Part shown: positions 1-5,097 of the stretch, piece after piece
How the letters are laid out: every line of letters starts with the position of its first letter
Position numbering within the stretch: position 1 is the first letter of the stretch
Origin: Petrotoga sp. UBA5851
Lineage (GTDB): Bacteria > Thermotogota > Thermotogae > Petrotogales > Petrotogaceae
Direction of reading: 5' to 3'
Assembly: GCA_002431635.1 (NCBI GenBank)
Contig: DJGH01000038.1
Coordinates: 5,964 to 11,060 of the forward strand
DNA length: 5,097 nt
Made by a program: the position numbers and the translations under genes
Notes under the pieces: generated by a model
Told to the model about the DNA's origin: nothing
Databases searched by the model: none
The model's input: only the letters and a program-made list of their open reading frames with translations

Positions 1-165
1 TTTTTTTCTTTTGGCAGAATGAACTATACTCATTTTTATACTTTCAATGCGCCTTCAAAAGAAGAGATCAAAAAGCTGGGATTCATAGAGCTATGGGAAA
101 AAGCACACGAGCAGGTTCATACTGTTTTAAACCAGGGGGATGTAAAATGTCGGGAAAGCTTATAG
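1..165 (+). CDS. C-terminal end of an unrecognised protein (5' partial)
   Basis: Frame 1 is open from the left edge to a TAG stop at 163-165, giving 54 residues that I do not recognise. The composition looks like a real protein rather than a shadow: a charged, probably helical stretch (SKEEIKKLGFIELWEKAHEQ) is followed by a short polar tail ending in CRESL. An ATG at 19 is available, but it has no Shine-Dalgarno sequence before it and the frame stays open upstream, so I read this as the tail of a gene beginning outside the window. Its last 19 bases overlap the start of tdk in another frame, and the tdk ribosome binding site lies inside it. That arrangement suggests an operon with translational coupling. 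The function is unknown. A small complete 48-residue protein starting at 19 is the less likely alternative. Confidence 0.5.
   Translation, partial: FFSFGRMNYTHFYTFNAPSKEEIKKLGFIELWEKAHEQVHTVLNQGDVKCRESL
134..140 (+). promoter_or_regulatory. Ribosome binding site of tdk
   Basis: AGGGGGA lies six bases before the ATG at 147. It decides the start of tdk: the upstream in-frame ATG at 93 has no comparable site and would put 18 extra residues before the first beta-strand of the kinase. The site sits within the coding sequence of the preceding gene. Confidence 0.75.
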
Positions 166-737
166 TAACTGTAGGACCTATGTATTCAGGAAAAACCTCG
201 GAACTTCTCTCTTTTGTGGAAATATATTCGTTGGGTAAAAAGAAGTTCAAGGCTTTTAAGCCGGCACTTGACAGCCGTTATGATGAGATGTGCATAGTAT
301 CGCATACCAATGCCAAGGTTCAGGCAATAGCTATAAAAACACCAAAGGAAATTTTTAAACATATTGATGGAGATGAAAAAGCCGTATTTATTGATGAAAT
401 ACAGTTTTTAAGCAAGGATTTGGAAGGAGTGGTAATAGAACTGATATCCAGGGGAGTTCATGTTTATTGTTCTGGTCTTGATCTCAGTTATAAGAACAAT
501 CCTTTTGAAACCACCGCCATCATAATGGCTCATGCGGACGAGGTAATTAAGAAGAAAGCGGTATGTCATGAATGTGGGGAGTATACAGGGTCAATTTCGT
601 ATAAACTTGTTGATAACGACAGTGAAATAGATGTAGGGGGATTTGAAAAATATATTGCTGTCTGCCGCGACTGTTACCGCAGTCTGAAGAAAAAAGAAGA
701 AGAAATGAAAAATTCAAAGTTACAAAGATTGTTTTAG
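147..737 (+). CDS. tdk: Thymidine kinase (TK1-like, zinc-binding)
   Basis: Salvage enzyme that phosphorylates thymidine (and usually deoxyuridine) with ATP to dTMP in the cytoplasm. The 196-residue product is the normal length for bacterial type II thymidine kinases. The P-loop GPMYSGKT is at residues 10-17. The KPALDSRY segment near residue 38 and the SHT near 52 match the nucleotide-binding region. The Walker B/catalytic FIDEIQF is at 81-87, with Glu84 as the expected general base. Four zinc ligands form two CxxC pairs, Cys140/Cys143 and Cys173/Cys176. The thymidine-binding lasso reads DVGGFEKYIAVCRDCY at 162-177. All key family residues are present, so the enzyme should be active. The tail after 180 is lysine/glutamate rich. 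The start at 147 is chosen because MSGKL begins directly at the first beta-strand and has a good ribosome binding site. The gene overlaps the preceding ORF by 19 bases and ends at a strong terminator, so it is probably the last gene of its operon. Confidence 0.96.
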   Translation: MSGKLIVTVGPMYSGKTSELLSFVEIYSLGKKKFKAFKPALDSRYDEMCIVSHTNAKVQAIAIKTPKEIFKHIDGDEKAVFIDEIQFLSKDLEGVVIELISRGVHVYCSGLDLSYKNNPFETTAIIMAHADEVIKKKAVCHECGEYTGSISYKLVDNDSEIDVGGFEKYIAVCRDCYRSLKKKEEEMKNSKLQRLF

Positions 738-763
738 CCTTCTCACCGGAGAAGGCTTTTTTT
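736..763 (+). terminator. Rho-independent terminator of tdk
   Basis: A perfect 9-base-pair stem (AGCCTTCTC at 736-744 with GAGAAGGCT at 749-757) closes a four-base ACCG loop and is followed by seven T (757-763). The stem begins in the tdk stop codon. The minus-strand side has no T-run after the hairpin, so this acts for tdk only. It is built from the last codons and stop codon of the convergent acetyltransferase gene. Confidence 0.9.
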
Positions 764-1309
764 ACTGTCATCTTTCAGTAAGGCCATCACATAAGCATCT
801 TCAAGCTTTCCTTTTATAAGATCCCTCTGGCGCAGCAGTCCTTCATAGGAGTAGCCACATTTTTCCAATACTCTTATCGAAGCTTTATTTTCAGGAGATA
901 TAAAAGCTTCTACCCTGTTTAATCCAAGTTCTTTAAAAGCATATTCAGTAATGGCTTTAATGGTTTTTGTGGCATACCCTTGATTCCAAAACCTTCTTTT
1001 TATATCGTATCCTATCTCGCATCTTTGGCTATCAAAGTCGAAATCTCCAAGACAGCATACTCCTACAGATTCTTCAGAATTTCTGTCATGAATAATCCAT
1101 GTTATTTCTTCTTTTTCAGCAAACTCTTTTTCGTACCTTTCAATATACCTTTTAGCCTGGTCATAGTCTGCCATTTTTGGGAATATGTCGTACATAACAA
1201 CTTCTTCATTGCTGAATATCTCAAAAATATCTTTAAAATGTGTGATCAAAGGTTTTTTAAGTATGAGCTCATCTTTATATATAACTGGAAAGTTAGCCGG
1301 GAAAATCAT
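743..1309 (-). CDS. GNAT-family N-acetyltransferase, RimJ/RimL-like
   Basis: Predicted acetyl-CoA-dependent N-acetyltransferase of 188 residues, the usual size for the RimJ/RimL type (Pfam Acetyltransf_3-like). It has an N-terminal strand DELILKKP (13-20) followed by an alpha-helical segment with NEEVVMYD (34-41). The central beta hairpin is GVCCLGDFDFDSQRCEIGYDI (83-103). The acetyl-CoA-binding motif A RRFWNQGYATKTI spans 105-117 and leads into the helix AITEYAFKELGLNRVEAFI. Motif B, ENKASIRVLEKCGYSYEG, spans 140-157, with the typical Asn141 and Cys-Gly-Tyr 151-153. Family members acetylate ribosomal protein N-termini, other proteins, or small molecules, and the sequence does not tell which. 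AGGAGG (complement 1316-1321) lies six bases before the ATG and fixes the start. The gene is convergent with tdk, with stop codons five bases apart, and divergent from the transporter operon. It is probably monocistronic. No own terminator is visible at its 3' end. Confidence 0.93.
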   Translation of the reverse strand: MIFPANFPVIYKDELILKKPLITHFKDIFEIFSNEEVVMYDIFPKMADYDQAKRYIERYEKEFAEKEEITWIIHDRNSEESVGVCCLGDFDFDSQRCEIGYDIKRRFWNQGYATKTIKAITEYAFKELGLNRVEAFISPENKASIRVLEKCGYSYEGLLRQRDLIKGKLEDAYVMALLKDDSKKSLLR

Positions 1310-1356
1310 GATATGCCTCCTATATTAAAAAGGTTTAATCTCTTTGGATAGTAAAA

Positions 1357-1385
1357 ATAATAGCATATAAAAGATTTTTTTGAAA
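1357..1385 (-). promoter_or_regulatory. Possible promoter of the acetyltransferase gene
   Basis: On the minus strand a -10-like TATTAT (complement 1357-1362) is preceded, 17 bases away, by TTTCAA (complement 1380-1385), a poor -35 match. Spacing is ideal, but the region is so AT-rich that chance matches are expected. The implied leader would be roughly 40 bases. Confidence 0.25.
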
Positions 1386-1400
1386 TCGATCATAAAAAAA

Positions 1401-1461
1401 ATGACTTTGGTCATATTACTTAAGTAATCGAAAAGTTGCTTTTGTCATAAGTTTTGATGAC
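1401..1461. promoter_or_regulatory. Cluster of inverted repeats, candidate operator region
   Basis: Three symmetric elements lie in the divergent intergenic region. ATGAC-TTTG-GTCAT is at 1401-1414. It is followed at once by the perfect 14-base palindrome ATTACTTAAGTAAT at 1415-1428. GTCAT (1444-1448) is paired with ATGAC (1457-1461) across eight bases. No T-run follows them, so they are not terminators. They lie between the two divergent genes and just upstream of the best transporter promoter candidate, which suits a regulator binding site. The regulator is not in the window, and this role is inferred. Confidence 0.45.
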
Positions 1462-1465
1462 ATCG

Positions 1466-1493
1466 TTCACTATGAAAAGAATGTTAATATGAT
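1466..1493 (+). promoter_or_regulatory. Possible sigma-70 promoter of the transporter operon
   Basis: TTCACT (1466-1471, four of six matches to the -35 consensus) and TATGAT (1488-1493, five of six matches to the -10 consensus) are separated by 16 bases. Transcription would start near 1500, leaving a leader of about 55 bases that carries the ribosome binding site. The candidate lies directly downstream of the inverted-repeat cluster. TTGTCA at 1442-1447 is a nicer -35 but has no -10 at usable spacing. Confidence 0.35.
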
Positions 1494-1539
1494 TAAAATT
1501 TTTGTTAAGTCGGTCTGTTTGGATCGAAAAAAGTTATTC

Positions 1540-1546
1540 AAGGAGG
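1540..1546 (+). promoter_or_regulatory. Ribosome binding site of the solute-binding protein gene
   Basis: AAGGAGG lies eight bases before the ATG at 1555. It decides the start over an in-frame ATG at 1489. The ATG at 1555 is also the one that begins a clean signal peptide. Confidence 0.9.
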
Positions 1547-1554
1547 ATAGATAT

Positions 1555-4038
1555 ATGAAAAAGGTTTTGGGAGTAGCCCTTATAATTATGCTTGCTGTAT
1601 TTTCGCTTGCGGCGCAGAAAGGGCCTATAGTCGATAAAGTACAGTTCGGTTTTAAAATGCAGGAAGAGATAGGTCTTAAAGATGCTGCAGAAGGAATAAC
1701 AGATATATTTTTGTGGGGAGTAACAGGTCCTACATTTAACGGATTGGACAAAGCTACAAGAGATAAAATAGAAGCTTACAGTGTTCCTTCCGGATCATGG
1801 TCCCTGGAACTTAACCCCTATCCGAATAAGGCTCCTTATATTGTAAAGAATAACGAAGGCCAGTTTTTTAATCCTTTTGCTATTCAAAAAGTAAGGTATG
1901 CTCTTAACTTTCTTGTAAGCAGAAAGTATATAGTTGATGAAATTCTTGCCGGAACAGGTTCGCCTATGTACAATATGGCTACACCAAGCTGGCCGAGCAG
2001 CTACAAGTACGAGCTTCTTTCCTCAAAGTTCGGTTTCACAGCAGAGGGTAATGAAAAGAAAGCTTTAAAAGATATTGAGGATGCAATGAAAGAAGCATCT
2101 AATCTTCCCGAGCTCAAGGGAAAGCTAGTAAGAAAAAGTGATTTCTGGTACTACAACAATCAGCCGGTAACTTTGAAATTCCTTATAAGAGTCGACGATC
2201 CCAACGGAAGGCTAAGAGTTGGAGAGTATGTTTCCAATCAGATAGAAAAAGCGGGTATAAAAGTAGACAGACTCAAGTGGGAAAGAGCAAAGTGCATAAA
2301 CGTAACAAGAGGTACCAACCCATCAGATTATCAGTGGAGTATGTATACCGAAGGCTGGGGTTCAGGTGAATTTTATTCATACTGGGATCAGATTTCTTGT
2401 CAGATGTATGCTCCATGGTACGGTCAGATGCCAGGAAACCAGATAGAAGGTTATTGGCAGTATGAAAACGAACATCTTGACGAAATTTCAAAGGCTGCTT
2501 ATACCGGAAAGTATCTTACAGAAGAAGACTACTGGAAACTTGCCCTTGAGACGGTTGAGATAGGAATGAGAGAATCAGTTAGAATATATCTTGCATCGCA
2601 GGACCAGTACTATGCAGCAAACAAGAACAGGTTTGACAACAGGTTCCTCATAGATCTCGGAGCAGGTATTAAATCGTGGGTATTTTTAAGCGCTGATACC
2701 AAGGATAATATTTTGAAAGCTACTCATTTTGCTTCAAGAGGTTCATTATTTGCAAGTGCATGGGATCCAATAGGAACAGAAGGATTTTCAGACCAGTTTA
2801 TTAACGATATAGCAAGTAACACATGGGCACAGGGAAGAGAAAGCAATCCAAGTAACGGAAGCGATTTTTCTTATATGATCAGCTGGAAGGATGTTGATAC
2901 CAAGGTAGTTATAGATAAAGACGGAGAACTTGAAGGACAATTGGTAGTTCCTTCGAATGCAGTTCTTTACAATCCTCTCAAAGGAAAATGGGAAAATGTA
3001 CCTGCAGGAACCAAAGCATACAGCAAGACAACCTACACAATTGTTCCGAACAAATGGCACCACGGAAGAGAAACAACATGGGTTGACTACTTTTACGCTG
3101 ACGGGTTTATCAGAGAATGGATAACTAAGAACTCTGAAAACGATAAGAAGTACGAACAGGGATACGCTTCAAATATCAGTGCATTAGTCGATCCGGTAAA
3201 AGGGTGGGTAATCAACTCTGATAATACGGTTACTATATACTTTGATTATAACTTCCCGGCAGATAAGAACAGAGTTGCACAGTTTGGTATTCCGGCTCTT
3301 TCGGTTACTGCATCCGGACACTATGTCGGAACATCATGGGAAATAATAGAAGCTCTAGATAAGATAATCACAGAATCAAACAAATCAGGAACAAAGTACT
3401 CCATAACAAGAGAAGAAGCATTTACAGAAGTTGATGTTTTGATGTCAAAATGTGTTGATGACATAAGAGCCAAGCTGGTTGAAATGAAAAACCAGAAATG
3501 GGTTCCGGTTTACATAAGAAACTTCATGACTGCAGACGAAGCAGTTAAGTGCTATGATCTTGCAATAAAGTTTATAGATGAGCATAAACATGCTCTTATT
3601 GCAAATGGTCCGTTTGTACTCAACAGATACGATGCCGAAACGGATTTTGTAGAACTTACTGCCAACAGAAACTTTGTATACAGTGCAGAAGAAATAATAA
3701 AAGCATTCAGCACTAATTTTGCAAGAATTGACAAAATAGAAATTCCTGAGATGTCAGAAAAAGGTAAGGATATAACTGTAAAAGCAAAAATTTCATCAAT
3801 ATCCTATCCTGCCAACAAAGTATCAATGCTTGAAAAAGGTTCAGCAAAGGCTATTCTCATAACTTCAGATAAAGAAATGACGTTTGAAATGAAAATGACC
3901 AAGGCTGGAAATTTTGAAGGAGCGATACCTGCCAGTGCAACAAAGAACCTTACAGAAGGTACTTATACAGTGGTTGTAGTTGCAGAAGTTCAGAACGGTT
4001 CGCCTGCAGCAGGTTCACAGTTGGTTATTATTTACTAG
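1555..4038 (+). CDS. Large family-5 ABC solute-binding protein, apparently permuted
   Basis: Secreted binding protein (827 residues) of an ABC importer of the peptide/nickel/oligosaccharide class; the substrate is unknown. Residues 1-20 form a signal peptide (Lys2-Lys3, hydrophobic core, cleavage near Ala19/Ala20) without a lipobox cysteine, and no membrane anchor is seen at the C-terminus. A soluble periplasmic protein is therefore expected. NPFAIQKVRYALNFLVSRKY (106-125) is the family signature normally found in the second half of the protein. It is followed by the usual late elements: an NQIEKAGIKV segment (228-237), YTEGWGSGEF (264-273) and a helical ETVEIGMRE (332-340). The normally early elements come afterwards: AWDPIGTEGF (402-411), NKWHHGRE (499-506) and NGPFVLNRY with TANRNF (684-706). 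Residues about 731-827 look like an added Ig-like beta domain. The protein is rich in tryptophan (22 residues, five between 261 and 301) and is longer than the 500-600 residues usual for the family. A permease gene follows. Confidence 0.9.
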   Translation: MKKVLGVALIIMLAVFSLAAQKGPIVDKVQFGFKMQEEIGLKDAAEGITDIFLWGVTGPTFNGLDKATRDKIEAYSVPSGSWSLELNPYPNKAPYIVKNNEGQFFNPFAIQKVRYALNFLVSRKYIVDEILAGTGSPMYNMATPSWPSSYKYELLSSKFGFTAEGNEKKALKDIEDAMKEASNLPELKGKLVRKSDFWYYNNQPVTLKFLIRVDDPNGRLRVGEYVSNQIEKAGIKVDRLKWERAKCINVTRGTNPSDYQWSMYTEGWGSGEFYSYWDQISCQMYAPWYGQMPGNQIEGYWQYENEHLDEISKAAYTGKYLTEEDYWKLALETVEIGMRESVRIYLASQDQYYAANKNRFDNRFLIDLGAGIKSWVFLSADTKDNILKATHFASRGSLFASAWDPIGTEGFSDQFINDIASNTWAQGRESNPSNGSDFSYMISWKDVDTKVVIDKDGELEGQLVVPSNAVLYNPLKGKWENVPAGTKAYSKTTYTIVPNKWHHGRETTWVDYFYADGFIREWITKNSENDKKYEQGYASNISALVDPVKGWVINSDNTVTIYFDYNFPADKNRVAQFGIPALSVTASGHYVGTSWEIIEALDKIITESNKSGTKYSITREEAFTEVDVLMSKCVDDIRAKLVEMKNQKWVPVYIRNFMTADEAVKCYDLAIKFIDEHKHALIANGPFVLNRYDAETDFVELTANRNFVYSAEEIIKAFSTNFARIDKIEIPEMSEKGKDITVKAKISSISYPANKVSMLEKGSAKAILITSDKEMTFEMKMTKAGNFEGAIPASATKNLTEGTYTVVVVAEVQNGSPAAGSQLVIIY

Positions 4039-4046
4039 AATCTTCT

Positions 4047-4075
4047 GTAGTACCCGGCAACGGGTACTACTTTTT
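4047..4075 (+). terminator. Intercistronic hairpin/terminator after the binding protein gene
   Basis: A perfect 10-base-pair stem (GTAGTACCCG at 4047-4056 with CGGGTACTAC at 4061-4070) closes a GCAA loop, a GNRA-type tetraloop, and is followed by five T (4071-4075). It begins eight bases after the binding protein stop codon and ends 20 bases before the permease start. In ABC operons such a hairpin usually stops part of the transcription or protects the upstream message, so the binding protein is made in excess over the membrane parts. Complete termination with a separate permease promoter is less likely, as no room for one is seen in the 57-base gap. Confidence 0.85.
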
Positions 4076-4095
4076 ATGACATCTGAGGTGAGTAT

Positions 4096-5097
4096 ATGTA
4101 TTGGAAATATGCTTTGAAAAGAATTTTGTACGGATTAATTATATATGTGATACTTATTTTTATTTTTTCCGCCCTCTTCAATACAACTGTTGAACAGACG
4201 GCAAGAACTGAAATATATGAAAAAATGAGTTCGGAACTTTCAAGGGTGACTCAAAACATGTCTTCTGAACAAGTTGAAGTTTACAGGACACAGTATCTTG
4301 AAAGAAAGTTTAAAGAGTACAATCTTGACAAACCTCTTTTTGAAAGAATTATATGGCGAACATATAATTCAGTTACCTTTCAATACGGCAACTCTACTAG
4401 AATAAAAACATCTCAAGGAGAGAAAGAAGTAATAAAGATAATAGGTGAAACTATTCCTAAAACATTGCTTTTATTTCTTATAGCTTTCGGTATAGAGATA
4501 ATAATAGGTATACTGGTCGGAATAAAAAAAGCCCAGAAAGCCGGAGGTATGATGGATAAAATAACTTCCGTCGCAACGATGATAGTATACGGAATGCCGA
4601 GCTGGTGGCTCGGAATGATACTTATAATGTTTTTTGCGTACAGTATAAAGCTCTTTCCTTCCGGAGGAGTTTATTCTACTCCGCCTATGGTTGGAGCCAT
4701 GAAAATTATTGATATCGCCTACCATCTTATTCTGCCCGTATTTACCCTTGTTATTTTAAACTTCTGGGGAACTGCGTTTGTTACAAGAAATATCGTGCTC
4801 GGAACGCTACAGGAGGATTTTGTAATGTCGGCCAGGGCAAGAGGTATACCAGAAAAGAAAGTTTTGTTTGGTCATGCCATGAGAACTGCGGCACCTCCTA
4901 TAATTACCATAGCTGTTCTCACCTTATTATCGTCTGTAAGTGGAAGTCTGCTTTTTGAAGGAATATTCAGCTGGCCTGGCATGGGCAACCTTTATTGGAC
5001 AGCTATACAGATGAACGATATCCCAGTTTTGATGGGGGATCTTTCAGTAACTACCGCTATATATATGGCGGGTCTGGTTTTCCTTGATTTAATCTAC
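4096..5097 (+). CDS. ABC transporter permease, DppB/OppB type (3' partial)
   Basis: Inner-membrane permease of the binding-protein-dependent importer (BPD_transp_1 family). The reading frame is open for 334 codons to the window edge. By family alignment only about 10-20 residues, up to the usual DPR ending, should be missing. The first membrane segment is near residues 9-27. A polar periplasmic segment of about 90 residues follows and contains the family-typical YNLDKPLFERI (75-85). The next membrane segments are near 123-143, 159-183, 208-228 and 266-288, with a last one starting near 315. The cytoplasmic EAA loop that contacts the ATPase reads MSARARGIPEKKVLFGHAMR at 244-263, with the invariant Gly at 250. 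FSWPGMGNLYW at 291-301 is the typical DppB signature. GAGGTGAG at 4085-4092 precedes the ATG. The gene follows the binding protein gene by 57 bases and is presumably the first of two permeases. Confidence 0.95.
   Translation, partial: MYWKYALKRILYGLIIYVILIFIFSALFNTTVEQTARTEIYEKMSSELSRVTQNMSSEQVEVYRTQYLERKFKEYNLDKPLFERIIWRTYNSVTFQYGNSTRIKTSQGEKEVIKIIGETIPKTLLLFLIAFGIEIIIGILVGIKKAQKAGGMMDKITSVATMIVYGMPSWWLGMILIMFFAYSIKLFPSGGVYSTPPMVGAMKIIDIAYHLILPVFTLVILNFWGTAFVTRNIVLGTLQEDFVMSARARGIPEKKVLFGHAMRTAAPPIITIAVLTLLSSVSGSLLFEGIFSWPGMGNLYWTAIQMNDIPVLMGDLSVTTAIYMAGLVFLDLIY

Noticed and set aside
1..12. T-rich tract as the tail of a terminator of an upstream gene
   Set aside because: No stem is visible because the sequence to the left is missing, and the reading frame through it is open, which fits coding sequence equally well.
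93..146. N-terminal extension of thymidine kinase from the ATG at 93
   Set aside because: No good ribosome binding site there, the 18 extra residues match nothing in the family, and AGGGGGA is well placed for the ATG at 147.
547..771. Open frame of 74 codons on the minus strand
   Set aside because: It is antisense to the 3' part of tdk, has no family resemblance, and crosses the terminator and the acetyltransferase 3' end.
980..1351. Open frame of 123 codons on the plus strand
   Set aside because: It lies opposite the acetyltransferase gene, is rich in Phe/Tyr/Ser as expected for an antisense frame, and has no ribosome binding site.
1489..1554. N-terminal extension of the binding protein from the ATG at 1489
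   Set aside because: It would bury the signal peptide behind 22 charged and mixed residues and overlap the -10 candidate; AAGGAGG supports the ATG at 1555.
1310..1554. Riboswitch, tRNA or small RNA gene in the divergent intergenic region
   Set aside because: Only short palindromes are present; no cloverleaf, extended helices or terminator-like hairpin with a T-run is seen before the binding protein gene.
2273..3734. Three minus-strand open frames (2273-2491, 2788-3063, 3552-3734)
   Set aside because: All are antisense to the confidently identified binding protein gene and show no recognisable protein features.
4471..4725. Minus-strand open frame of 84 codons
   Set aside because: It is antisense to the permease membrane segments; the Tyr/His/Ser-rich composition is typical of the reverse complement of such coding sequence.

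Overview
The window is an AT-rich stretch of bacterial chromosome with dense coding and strong Shine-Dalgarno sites. It holds four genes plus the tail of a fifth. I cannot name the organism. Frequent AGA and ATA codons, a large secreted solute-binding protein with a plain signal peptide rather than a lipoprotein signal, and the style of the transporter genes suggest a diderm low-GC lineage, such as a spirochaete or a Thermotogota-like bacterium. This is an inference with low confidence.

Left part (1-763): the 3' end of an unrecognised plus-strand gene overlaps by 19 bases the start of tdk, a complete zinc-binding thymidine kinase of the TK1 type. tdk ends at a strong intrinsic terminator. A GNAT acetyltransferase gene (743-1309) is convergent with it on the minus strand. 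The two stop codons are only 5 bases apart, so the tdk terminator hairpin is made from the last codons of the acetyltransferase gene.

Middle (1310-1554): a 245-base divergent intergenic region separates the acetyltransferase from an ABC-importer operon. It holds a perfect 14-base palindrome, four ATGAC/GTCAT half-sites arranged as two inverted pairs, and candidate promoters in both directions.

Right part (1555-5097): an 827-residue family-5 (peptide/nickel/oligosaccharide type) solute-binding protein is followed, after a hairpin with a GCAA tetraloop and a short T-run, by a DppB/OppB-type permease that runs off the right edge. The binding protein would capture substrate in the periplasm and deliver it to the permease. 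The second permease and the ATPases presumably lie further right.

The most interesting object is the binding protein. Its family-5 motifs appear in circularly permuted order: the normally late 'RxALN' region is near the N-terminus and the normally early 'GPY/F' region is near the C-terminus. Similar beta-strand motifs sit at both ends of the rearranged unit, and an Ig-like beta domain is added at the C-terminus. From memory, large archaeal family-5 binding proteins look alike, so this may be a known but poorly described subfamily rather than something unique.
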